Positions 21,250 through 33,600 of a stretch of 64,000 bases of DNA are shown one piece after another. Under the pieces are notes generated by a model, which made no database searches, was not told the origin of the DNA, and saw nothing but the letters and a program-made list of their open reading frames with translations. The position numbers and the translations under genes were made by a program. The DNA lies in the NCBI GenBank assembly GCA_026874595.1, contig CM049316.1, positions 43,603,695 through 43,667,694 of the forward strand, written 5' to 3'. This DNA is from Sipunculus nudus (Eukaryota; Annelida; Sipuncula; Golfingiida; Sipunculidae). Numbering within the stretch: the stretch's first letter is position 1; each line of letters starts with the position of its first letter.

Positions 21250-24200
21250 AGGAATGTAAATGAGACCGCTGCGTTAAAAGTGTCCCGCGGGCCTTGCTCT
21301 GCCCTATCTGGTAAAATCTATAATTAAAGAACTTCACGAATTTTCTCGGAGCAGCACAAAGGTTCACCCTTCCGCCACAGGTCGTTTCTAATCGAACTGT
21401 TAGAAATCAATGAGTTCACACTTGTGCAAACGGATTTTTTATTTTCATTTCATCAACACGATTTGACCACGATATAACATAAAATGATGACACATTTTTT
21501 TTTAAATTATTTTTCAATATTTATATAACTTGTACAAATACTACCAAAACTGCGAGGCATTATAAACAGTAATGAAAACAAATATTTGCCTTGAAAACAA
21601 CATGTAGTATTTTTCAGAGAGAGGTAAAATGTATAATATTTATGACTAAAATGCTATGTGACAAAAATATTCTATATGTCTATTTCTCAATCTCTACCTT
21701 TGCGATAAAAATACATCGATCTTTGGAGAATGAATGTAATACACTTGTAAAAACGTTAACTTGATGATTAATTTGCATGAAGTTTAATTGACCTATATAC
21801 TAATTTGGTCAAATGTTAAGGTCATTCTTTGCAAAAATGAATTACTGTTAAACCTGTGAAATAAGACCACCCATGGGACTGGCCAAAAGTGGACTTAATA
21901 GCCAGGTGGTCTTATTAGACAGGTGGTCTTTCAGACCGGTTCCACTGTACTTTTCTGTCAAAGTGATCCACTTATATTTGCGTTATGTTAACTCTGTAAA
22001 CAAAAGTTGTCTTTTTTTTTTGGGGGGGGGGATATCAAAGAAATATCCTAACAAACTACATTCCCTGCCATTTGATACTTGGAATGCCCACAAATTTATA
22101 CCTCCCTGGAATTACTATGCTTTCTATCATATGCTAATGAACTCTAAGGTGAAACGGTACTTAAACCCCTAATTTTCATCCTACATTGTTTCATCTAATC
22201 TACTAATTGCAAAGTGAACATGGGTAGCAACAAACATCAAATAGAAATGAACAATTGAAACCCCAGTCGATCTTTGTTACCATGGCAGTTAGCAGTATTG
22301 TTTCGAAGTCTGTGTATCTATAGCACCTTTCGTTATAACATTTATTTTGTAAGTACTTGCCTTTTAACTGGTGCACATATTCCAATTCTCCTGAGCAAAG
22401 TTTTAAGGCCATGCCAAAAAGTACTTGTTCTACGGACGCTGAGAAAAAAAATATGACACGAGCGAACTTTTGTTTATTTTTTAACTTCCTATCGAGACAA
22501 AATAAGAGGAAATTTGTAAACTTGAAAGGATAAAAGCAAACCTTCAGTTTAAACATGTTGTGAAATGGTATACATATATTCAACAAACGGAAATTTGTTC
22601 CATTTTCTAAATCTTTAATAATTCTTTCAAAAGAAACTGAGGCAAAGAGCACAAATTAGCAATATTATGAGGACCAGGTCCTCTTTTGCAATAAAAAAGA
22701 AAAACGAAAGCGGCAATTCCGTAAAACAAATACGTTTGTGTGGCCTAATTGCTTGGGAGTTTTCCATTCTGGTAACCAATGCTGCCTGATACATACAGTG
22801 ACAGGTAATTTTTGTCAGAAATGAGCACATGAATGTGAAAAACATGTCGACTATCGGACGGACACTAAACCACAGGCAGGACTAGACTAAGTGCAGTTGA
22901 ATATGTCAACAAATCTCACTTGGATAACACAAACAAACATACAGATACAACAAGGACAACAATTATCCTAGATAAATATATCACATAAACATCACCTGTA
23001 AAAGTTCAAGCAAATACACTGACATTTTTACCCTCAAAAATGCCTCTGTAAACAGCTATAATACAAACCATTCATCAATATCAATAAAACATACTATAAA
23101 AGTACAAACGTTCTTCTAAATGAAAACTTGCAACTCTGACAACAATGAACCATTGCACTATAGTTATAACATTCTAGTGTTTAAAATTACTTTTCGACAG
23201 CAAAGACAAAAGCATACATAGTCACTACATATTATAGTCACATTCACTTATTATTGCCACTATAAAATCTGTTAAGTATAATTAAGTTAATGGTGAATAA
23301 AATCAAAGGAAATTAATGACACTTTGTCCCATTACCCTCTGCTAATTAAAATTAGCAAATATAAAATATTTAAACATGAAAATTGACTGATGGTTGTCTA
23401 GTTGCATATGTAAATGATCACACTGACCTGATTTAAAATTAATCCTAAACACAAGCATGTTTGAAAATTCCCAACATTTAAGGAAACATGACCACTTGTG
23501 GTAGTCCAATGGATATGTTGAACAACACATTCACAGTTATACCTTACTGTGGCAAAGTCCTATTGGGACTGACAAAAAAAATTATTGTATATCCAAAGTC
23601 TTCCTAATATGGGATTTACTACATTACAATCTAACTAATTTTTTATCAAATCACTAAGGTACGACTTTGATTCTAGAACACCATCAGTGAGAGTGACACA
23701 ATATGGTTTTAATGCAGTGTCAGAGTTCTGGGGCACAGGGGTGAGCAACACACTTTGTTAGATCTAAAATATAGGAAATATCAGTAGTAACCCCATAATA
23801 CCGAGAAATATCATCATAACACGTTTTAAACTAAACCAGTTTGGACCATTACTGCCTATGCTTTCCTAAAGTTTCAACATCCCTCCCATATTCCCATTAC
23901 CCACCCCAGTCAATGCTTCTACTCCACTGCTTTGAGGCTCTTCTATATGAACGCCTCATGATTAATTCTTTTGTCTACCCCTGTAATATATCTATATATG
24001 ATGGATTCAAGTGGAAATGATAAAATGAATACACAACATGAGATACATTAAGTATTCATAAATGCAATATATACTGGTTAAAACTCACACTGAAAACCAT
24101 GACCTGCTCCCAATCATTTTCCCTTGTTTTTATTTTAATGATGGACATCATTGATTTGTTTACCTGATGTGGATGGAGAAGAAAAAAAAATCCCCTGTTG

Positions 24201-24850
24201 ATGGGTACGTAAGGAAATCCTAGGCTGGAAAATAATCTGAAACAAATTATCAATACAGAAAGAAACTCAAAAACCTGTAAAAGCCTCAAGTCCCAAAGGG
24301 TATAGGCTTAAATAAAGTTAATATTAGTCTATTAATTTAACAGCTATGAGGTACTGATCACACAGGATATAAGGATGGAGAAAGAATATATGTAAGAAGT
24401 TGGAAAAGTTTTGTGTAAAGCCAAATTAAATATGCATCTGCAGCTGGTCTCATCAAATCTGTAAAACTCAAGACGAACTTCAATAAAACTGACTGAACTT
24501 TCACTGGGATAATATTTATATCCAATCAACAAGTAATCTCACACAGGTGAGCTTCTAATTAGAAAGTTCTTAATACAATTACAATTATCTGAACAAAATT
24601 TATGTCCCCCTAAACCACTTGGATATCGGAGGGTTTATTGTAGCTCATATGTACACGTCAGATTTTTTTTTTTTCTACTGGAGAGGTATAAATGTTCTGC
24701 ACCATATTTTATAGTTACCATGCATCATGACTTTGTTGAAACCTGCTTGGTTTCTCATAACTGAAGAATCACATCATCTTGTATAAAATCACTAAACTTC
24801 AGCCTACACAGAAAACAGGAAAATACTGCAACTTTGTAGTAAATTTCTGC
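21250..24850. other. Intergenic stretch, no recognised gene
   Basis: AT-rich DNA between the candidate exon and the SINE at 24850. A GACCACC-type repeat lies at 21850-21955. A poly-T/poly-G run is at 22012-22030. A 149-aa minus ORF (22203-22652) has a Phe/Leu/Cys-rich composition and no motif I can name. Nothing else stands out. Confidence 0.4.
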
Positions 24851-25090
24851 TGAGTGTAGTGGTAAAATGGTTAGGGCACTTTTCTTATACTGCAAAGCTG
24901 TTGACTCAAGTCTTGTTCAGACAGCCTTCTGCACTAAATCTACTGACAAAAGTGTGTACCGCAAGGGTTTCCCCTCTCCACCAAGGGGTGGTGGGTTACT
25001 TGTTATGGGTGGCAGGAAACTGTAGAACGAACTAGATGTGGCCAAACAATGATCCTCAGAGGGCCCCGTGTTTCTGCTAGTGCTGGACTA
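24850..25090 (+). mobile_element. tRNA-derived SINE-like repeat
   Basis: The head reads AGTGTAGTGGTAAAATGGTTAGGGC (box A-like) with a degenerate box B GTTGACTCAAGTCTTG about 40 bp on. A GC-richer body follows, with CCACCAAGGGGTGGTGGG and CTGTAGAACGAACTAG. No coding content. Family unknown. Confidence 0.5.
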
Positions 25091-25229
25091 GTTTACATAT
25101 GGGTGAAAAATTAAGTTAAATTTGAAAAATATCACAAACAGAAACAGGTTTTTATCAATATGCATGAGGGAAAAAATCATACTGGATTAAAGAAGATATG
25201 TCTGAAATAATGTGTGCAATAGAAAATCA

Positions 25230-25740
25230 CTGAATGTAGTCTGTTAGCCATAATTGATTTTGAGCAAGTCTGTAATTCAATAGGTCTGGAGCCCTCATAG
25301 AGACCAATGATCCCTGTAAATTTGGAAAACCTGAAGTATGCTGTTGTTTAGTTATCACGCATGAAAGAAAATCAGCGACTGGGCTGTGGCGGCCATATTT
25401 GAATTTCAACAAGTCTGTAATTCAATAGGTTTGGAGCACTTACAGGTACCAATCATCCTTGTGAATTTTGGAAAGGTGCAGTATGTTGTTGTTGAGTTAT
25501 TGCGTGCAAAAAAAAATCAGCGATTGGGCTGTGGTGGCCATATTTGAATTCCGACAAGTCTGTAATTTGATAGGTCTGGAGCCCTCATAGGTACAAATCA
25601 TCCCTGTGAATTTGGGAAAGCTGCAGTATGTTGTTGTTGAGTTATCACATGCGAAAGAAAGTGTCACTGATGGAAGGAGGGATGGACGGAAGGACGGATC
25701 ACTAAAGGGCACCGCTTGTCAAGCTTTTAGCACCTTTTAT
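25230..25740. repeat. Trimeric tandem core with GGACGG tail (pearl-like)
   Basis: Three head-to-tail units begin at AAGTCTGTAATTCAATAGG near 25263, 25411 and 25555, with 144-148 bp periods. Each has GGTCTGGAGCCCTCATAG-like and GCTGTTGTTKAGTTATCRC-like text. The last unit runs into ATGGACGGAAGGACGGATC (about 25681-25700). A tandem core followed by a tetranucleotide tract is the layout of bivalve pearl/CvA elements. Confidence 0.65.
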
Positions 25741-26017
25741 GGCTGCTAGGGATGTTTGCCTCTGAGGGAGATGGGGAATGCTACAGGAATGAACATGCCT
25801 GAAAGACCAGGAAGTGTCAAGTGTAAAGTTGGATAAGACAAATACTGCCATTGGTATCAGGCTATAAACCCCCAACCATTAACTTTACAAATGGACCTCA
25901 GACACTGACCCTAAATACATTTCTCCACAGTCACAACCAGCTTTACTGGATGGTGATGAAGCAAGTAATATATGTAACTGCACAGAGATGATAGGCAGTG
26001 ACAAAAAGAAAATGTTT

Positions 26018-26557
26018 CATTACTTGTAGTCAAGTCCACACCATCCACATCCAAGTGCAAGTCTGAGTCCACACCACTTGAGTCCGAGTCTAAGTACCGG
26101 TATGTGTCCATAAGGTTCGAGTCCAAATCCACCTTCTTTGAGTCCAAGTCATTTGGTACCTGAGTCCAAGTCTAATACAATTCTCCTATTAGAAGGAATT
26201 GAAAATGGAGATCTGACATTACCATATATATTCTTATGTTAGCTTACACAGTTTTTATTTGAATGTTTACTTTCATTTAGTTCCTAATGTTGAGATAAAG
26301 CTTAGTGTATATATAGTATTGTTTGTAATATTCTGTGGGTAGTTTGCTATATGAAATTACTATATAGAATGTGACAGAGCTTTAATTATGCTGGACTTGA
26401 GGTGGACCTGGTCTGATTTCTTTATTCCTAGCTCCAAGTCCAAGATCAGATCTGAGTCCAGTACCCTCAAGTCAAAGTCCTAGTCCCTAAAATAGTGGAC
26501 TCAAGTCCTGACTTTAGACCAAGAGCTGACTCCAATCCTACATCACTGCTTGTGACA
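26018..26557. mobile_element. GAGTCC-rich terminal-repeat element, copy 1
   Basis: Both ends are clusters of the word GAGTCC or AAGTCC (26028-26170 and 26425-26545) around an AT-rich centre. The right end reads CCTACATCACTG, the reverse complement of CAGTGATGTAG at the left end of the copy at 63779. The centre shares AATGGARATYTGA and TTACCATA words with that copy. It looks like a MITE whose ends expanded as degenerate hexamer arrays. Confidence 0.55.
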
Positions 26558-26669
26558 TATTCTTAAATGTTACATGCTATATTTTTATGATTTAAAAAAA
26601 ATTACAAACTGATTGCAAACGCCCCATGTGTGGCCTTCAATTAAGTTACAACTACACCCAACCAGTCCC

Positions 26670-27086
26670 AGGGGTTGAGTAGTTAGGGTGTTCTACTTCT
26701 GAGCGAGTGCACTGGGAGGTGTGGGTTTGAACCTGACTTCAGCAGGTTTCTTCCCATGCTGGACTTTCACCAAGGGTCTTAAAATAATTGGGAAGATATC
26801 GGGGAGCTCAGCTTTCTAACATCGGGCTGGCCCCAGCCTTATCTGGGCCATGGGTGGATACCCCATTCAGGGAACTATAAAGACTGTCTGTGAGTGAGTG
26901 CACTGGGAGGTGTGGGTTTGAACCTGACTTCAGCAGGTTTCTTCCCATGCTGGACTTTCACCCAGGGTCTTAAAATAATTGGGAAGATATCGGGGAGCTC
27001 AGCTTTCTAACATCGGGCTGGCCCCAGCCTTATCTGGGCCAATGGTGGATACCCCATTCAGGGAACTATAAAGACTGTCTGTGCGA
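26670..27086 (+). mobile_element. tRNA-derived SINE with 191-bp tandem duplication
   Basis: A tRNA-like head (GGTTGAGTAGTTAGGG, box A; GGGTTTGAACCTG, box B) leads into a body. The segment 26705-26895 is then repeated at 26896-27086 with very few differences, including box B but not box A. The tail is followed by an A-rich stretch at about 27145-27180. Confidence 0.7.
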
Positions 27087-27253
27087 CAAGTATGGACAGT
27101 CTTTTCAATAGATCAGATGGCTATCTAGCGTGTTTAAACCAGCTGCAAAAAAAAAAATTAAAAAAAAAATTATAAAAACAGTTACAACTACATGAAACTT
27201 TTCTCCACTGAAACTGAATGTAGAATTTGTAAAGGAATATGCTTTAATTTTAT

Positions 27254-27475
27254 ACACCATAGGCCTGGACGGTCAAGTGGTAAAATGCTCAGCTCTCTCT
27301 GTTGGAGTAGTCTATGAGAGTGTTTATAGTGGCCCATCCAAGGTTGGTGGTCTTCACTAGGTCCCCCAGTTTCCTCCATCCTCTGCAGACTATATCACAC
27401 AACAATCTGAGTGCCTCACATTTGTTATTACAGCTAGTTGTACAACCCATGTAAAATAAATAAAGTTGATAAAAA
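27254..27475 (+). mobile_element. tRNA-derived SINE, same family as 3398-3638
   Basis: It shares GGCCTGGACRGYYRAGTGGT at the head, TTTCCTCCATCCTCTGCAGA in the body and ACCCATGTAAAATAAATAAAG at the tail with the copy in CDYL intron 2. The box B region is deleted. It lies just downstream of the TRAF7 stop codon on the opposite strand and could overlap the TRAF7 3' UTR. Confidence 0.7.
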
Positions 27476-27648
27476 AGTTACACATCATAACCTTCACGTA
27501 GGTATACACTTTGATACTGCTGTGCAGTGTTTTGTTCCCATCCTATTCAGTACTGACAACATATTTTTTTTAAATGCCCTGTAATGTATGACTGAGATAG
27601 TGCCGTGGTATGTCTAAGTGAACATTGGTCCTCTTGCTCTGATGATGT

Positions 27649-30600
27649 TCATGCAAATCCCATCTGCATCTTAAAGTGCTTGAATACCTGCAATAAATGA
27701 AACAACATTAAGTAATATTTACATGATTTAACAGACTTATTCAGATAAATGGTGTGTATTAACTAAAGATTATGAAATGAACCTTTTATAAATATAGGCC
27801 AAAAAACATCAAATCCACTGCAGACAGACTGTTCGTTTCGTTTATATGCATGTTTTTTATAACATATGGGGGGCATTAAATTAATTCAAATAGGTTCAAA
27901 ATGGACAGCTAATGGCAAGTCAGATAAGCCAGAGTTTTGTAAAGGGCATTAATGCAACAAAAAACCTTTAAACTTCCGCACATAAGCAAACAACCACCTC
28001 AGGTTAGATGGGTTTTCCATTTTCAATGCTGCTGTGTTTACTAAGAGCTTGTAGGTAAACAAGCTTAAAATTGCATCACAGAGGCATTATATGAACAAAT
28101 CTTGACAGGAATGACCTACCAGTAGATTTCATTAATACTAAGTTTGACTAAGTCTTGGCGAAATTTGGACTGTCAGGCTTAGACCTATACTGGCATAAGG
28201 CAACCTCCCCTTTCCTGGATTATCCAGTTTTTAAGAACAAATTTCTCAATGTATAGGTGGGAATTTACGGTATATATGCAGGGTAAGCCAGAAATCACAT
28301 AAATCTATAGAAAAGGTAACTGCTGAACTTAGCAGATCTGTTTGGCAGGTTGAAGTTAAATCTTACCTGTCGAAATGAAAAGCTGATTTGTCCAAAATTA
28401 GACTTACCTTAACTTTTATTGGCTCCGTGTAAAATATTTCAGAATGAGTAAGATTAACACAGTTAATTTAGGTAGCATCAGGGGTGAACAAAAAATGCAA
28501 TACTACTAGGGACCCATGGGTCTCGACGATCAGCTGAATTTGTCTATAAGGATATTTTTATAGAAATTTTTCAGAATGACAGTCCTGTGACTCCAACCAA
28601 TGACCTTGTGACCAAAAAAATCTTAGAACTTAATATCCTTGAACTTGCAGCATTAAGATTATTGTAACATTTGTTTAAAAAGTGACCTTGACCTCTGACC
28701 AGGTAACCTCAAAATCTACAGGTTCCCTCACTTTGGGCAAGTAAGCCATGTGTGAAAGATGGAAAGTTCAGGATGAAAAGTTTGATTAACAGTGCATCCA
28801 AAATCTTTTTAAAGGTGTTGCTACTGTGACCTTCAACTTTGATCTCTGCACCCTGAAAATCAAAATGAATTTACCTAAGTGGTGGGTCATTATTAAATTA
28901 AGTTTGAAGCCAGTCGGTTTATCCAAAGCAGAATTATCATCCATAAACTAATTTGTGAATGGATTGGCCTTGTGACTTTGACCTTTGACCCTATGACCCA
29001 AAATTCGAACAGAATCTTCCCCTATTGGCAGGTTAGCAATATCTTGAAGATGGAAGGTTTGCAGTGAAAAGTCTGGCTTCAAATGCATACGCATTCTTTT
29101 TAAAGAAATAGGTACTGTAGCCTTGACCTTTGACCACTGGACCCCAAAATTGACATGGTTCTTACTTTAGTGGTGGGCCATATACAAGTTAAGTTTGAAA
29201 CTAATATGTCAAACTAAACTGGAGTTATCATCTGGAAACTAATTTGTGAACAGATGGCCCCTGTGAACTTGACCTCTGACCTTGTGACCCCAAATTCATT
29301 TATGCTCTCCCCAACCTGGCAAGTCAGCTAAATGCGCAAGATGGAAAGTTTGGGATGACAAGCTTGGTTGAAATGCAGCTATGATTTTTTTAAATAAGTG
29401 AGTCCTGTGACTTGACCTTTGACCTCGTGACCCCAAAATCATATAGGCTCTTGCTTTAGTGATGGGCCATATTTAAGTCAATCCAACCTTGAGTTATCAT
29501 CTGGAAACAAATTTGTGTGGATGGATGGATAAACAGACAGAAAGACAAACAAACAGCCAGACAGACAGGGTGATGAGTATAGGGCATCCACTTGTGATCA
29601 ATAAACACACCAGATTTTGGGACACTAGATCTTATTACAGCTGAGAAACTGACATGATTGTTGTCATTTCATGGTAAAAAAAAAAAAAGAAAAATATTCG
29701 TTAAAATAGGAAAAAATACAGGTGGCGCCATCAATGGTTACCATGTACAAGGAAGTGTGTATCATACACTTAGCTTGAGCTGAAGCCCATCTGATCAGAC
29801 AGGTGAGAGTCAACAGAGTTGCAAAAATACCTATCCAGGGCAGTCAGACAGCCCTTAATGTCAAACACTGAGTAAATTGTATTTTGAGCCTAAAAATGCT
29901 AATTTATTTTTAACCACTACGGTACTGTAAAACAAAAATAAATGCAATCTAAATGTAAGCATATTTCCCCATGACTATGAATGAGAGAAATAAGCATTAT
30001 TTTTTTGCTGAATCTAAAACTAACATGCACTGAAGGTGTTCAAATCAAGATTTATGTGGGCAGTGAATGTGAGGAGCAAATTCAATATCATACTTTTTTT
30101 TTTAAATATTCATGAATAACCAGTTTCATAATTCACACAAATAACAACTGTGAAGTGATGGTATGACTTTTCTTATTTTAGAGGGGTGGCTGGAATGGAG
30201 TGAGTATCAAATCCTTTTTCTGTCAAACTCCTTCATTTGGCCAACTTGTTATCTGTAAGCTGTGCTATTTATGTACAACATGCTGCTGTATTTACAAAAG
30301 CAATTAACTGACCCATGGGCAATGACACAATGCTGATCTCAGCAGTTGTTAGCTCTAGGTTACATGTATAAAAATGTTCATCACAATATTAGGAGGGAGT
30401 CCCTCACTTATCAGCCTGGCATATGATAAGATCTGGCACAACACCAGAAAAAAGTAGCTCCATATGTGTTTACCTTGATCTCAGTATCATCTGACCCAGA
30501 AAAGAGGTAGTCATCATGGAGGGTGAGGGCGTTTACCCCTGCCTCATGCCGACTCAGGCTCTGTATGGGCAGCATATTCTCCAAGTTCCAAATCTGAAAA

Positions 30601-33600
30601 GCAGCGAGCAAAGTTACCAAATGTATAAATGAAATAAAGTATAAATAAACAAGTTACCCCAAAATTATGTACAAAAGTATTTTTTCTTCAATAAATCTCC
30701 TGAAAACAGGTTTAATGCTTCACACTACTCTTTTGGGCTATCATGGTCCAGAAAACCTGAATAAGGCCAAAAAAAAAGGTATGGTTCTCAGGCAGAATTC
30801 AGTGCGGGTGGGCGGAATTTGACCTTTTTTTGTATGTTTCGATAAAAATGTCATATAATCAGGGAAAAGCATCAAAATAACAATTTTTTTGCTAAACAGG
30901 TAAAGGCACTACATAAATTGTATTATTTATCTTCTTGGGAGATAAAAATCAAAATAAAAAATTTTGATGCAGGGGGTTAAAACTGATGCAGGCTGTGCCT
31001 GAGAACCATACCTTTTATTTTTATGGCCTAATGCTAATTTTACCCATCTACCAATGTTACGGATTGGAGAGTATTTTGACCTGAACAATATGAGGCTAGT
31101 AGCCTGGTCCATATAATTTCGAGTAAGTATGAGTTATATTTGTCCTGCATATGCCTGTATCATCCCACTTTAGTGCAGTGGGGCCAAACATGCCAAGTCC
31201 AAGTAAGAAATTGTCAACAAAACTTGGTTCTGCAAACCTTAAGCCCAAAAATGTGTGACATAATTTTCTCTGTGATGTCACACTAAAGAGTACAATGCCC
31301 TCCCCAGAGTAACATTACAGTACACAGATACCACCAGCTACTATTACATGTTCATGACATAAAGTAATTACCTGAAGTAATGGAATACATGATCACATGG
31401 TACACTTAAGATGAATACATAGACAAAAATATCATATTCAATAAAAGTAATTAAAAGATGGATAATGAAGAATGTATTACCATTATTAAATGATGCTGAA
31501 ATCACACTGATAAACAAAAAAAGATAGAGCAATCAATTTAAAAAAATATGTCACACAAATAAAATTACATGTGTTTTTAAAACAAACTGCACGCAATCTT
31601 GGTTTCCTATAAATTTTTTCTTTTCATGCCAACTTTGAACTCTGTTTACTAACAGTATGTCACCTGCTTGTGGTAAAAAATAGAATTAAAATAGTAAATA
31701 AAAATAAAATTTTAAGTGTTCGTGATCTTACCTGTATCGTGCTGTCAGATGACCCTGTGAAGAGAAATCTCCCGGACATTGATGTCATCATCGTCGTGAC
31801 GATACCAATATGACCTGATAAGTGTTTTGTATGCTCCTGTGTTGTGACATCAAATATTTCTATATTTTTGTTGTAAGTCCCTGTCAAAAGAAAATTTTAT
31901 TCAAATGAGAATGAATACCAGTATAAAAATCAATTTCAGTTTACACACATGGCTAAAAGATTCAGAGAAGATCAAAGAGATTTTATTTGGGAGAAAATTA
32001 TCTAATAAATTCCTCTTTATGTGGCCAGTCCTTCCATAATGTTTATCAATTCATACATTATCTAAGTGTAGGAATTACTTTCACAGAAAGTAAACTTTCT
32101 TTCAGGGGCATACTAGACTGAGAAATAGGCCCTGAAAATATGAGTAAAAGCAGCTCAAATAAACACCATCAGCCCACTGACATCAATATTTTATTCACCA
32201 TATTCCTTGTAAGATATCAAAACGACACAACAGAGTAGCTTACTGACATCTGACCTCATCAAATATGCATGGATATTGCCCATAATAAAATCTGGGTGAG
32301 ATAATCTATTGGTTAGTAGCAATGGTGAGTTTTCTTGAAAATCCATCAAAGTTATCAAAGGTAGTAGTTAGTAATCAGAGTAAGTTATCACAGTGACACT
32401 AAAAGTTAATGATGGACAGACAGATGGATTGTGGGTATACCATAATATATTCCCTCATAGAAAGGCATATAAAAAAGTACAAGGATAACCCCAAGTCAGA
32501 GGTCATGAGGTGTGCTTGCTCATACCTGCTATTATATACTGTGATGTGACAGCCAGTGAATGCACAGATCCCAGTGGGTAGTTGATCTTCCCACACAAGT
32601 TAAACTTTCCTGTGGCGTCCCAGATCTCTATGGTATTGTGTGACCCACTGTATACTTTATCCTGTCAACATAAGGACAAAATTTTCATAATATCATGTTC
32701 GAAATTTATAGAGGATTATCTATAAATATCATCTGATTGTTGTAATTTCTACAGGCTAATTTCTGTTATGATTCACAATGGACCATGAATATGAATATCT
32801 TTAAATGCCTTTATCTTTTATAATTACATGTATTTATAATTATATATTCCTTCATTACTGATATTTTATTAGACATTCACAACCTCTTGGACATAATAAT
32901 GTCATTAGCTTAATGAGAATTTATTTACTTCTAATGTGATAAAGATGCCAAATGAAGCTAAAGCATATACAAGTTTAATACTCAGAGTGAGGCTGAATAA
33001 CAGGTCATATGACATAATTTGGATCGACTCGTACCATTCCACAACAGTAATTAATCTTTTTAAGATGCTCAGATGTAAGTCTAAGAATCAAAGAAATAAT
33101 CTTATACTTTGGTTGGTTTCATATTTGCAAGGTTATATTTTTGTGATATTTTCTTTTGCTTTGTATCGCGAGGGGTCCTTTTTTGTGATCTCTTCTTAAC
33201 CTAAATTACCCTACACAGAGTACATATCCTTTATTACATTAATAAATTATATTAAATAATATAGGAGCAAGAACAAGTCAACTGGACAGGGGCCCAATGG
33301 AACACTTAACAATTAGAAATTAATGTTCATTACAAGCAGATAATTTGAAAGGTACAACATCATTAAAATACCAATCTAGGATATCATTAAAATACCAAAC
33401 TTTGATTTTTTGGTAACATTCAAGATATATTAATCATTTATAATATCAGACTTTTACCTTTAACTTGCGTACAATGATGGGACCATTTATTCATGAAGCC
33501 TTTAATTTTGTGATAAGTTCCTTTTCATGAACATTACAAATTTGAGACAACTGCAAACAACAAGAAGAACACAGTATGTGATAAAGAATGTTAAGCCTCT

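Noticed and set aside
22203-22652. 149-aa minus-strand ORF as a gene
   Set aside because: Low-information Phe/Leu/Cys composition, no recognised domain and no supporting splice signals; kept only as a remark in the intergenic entry.
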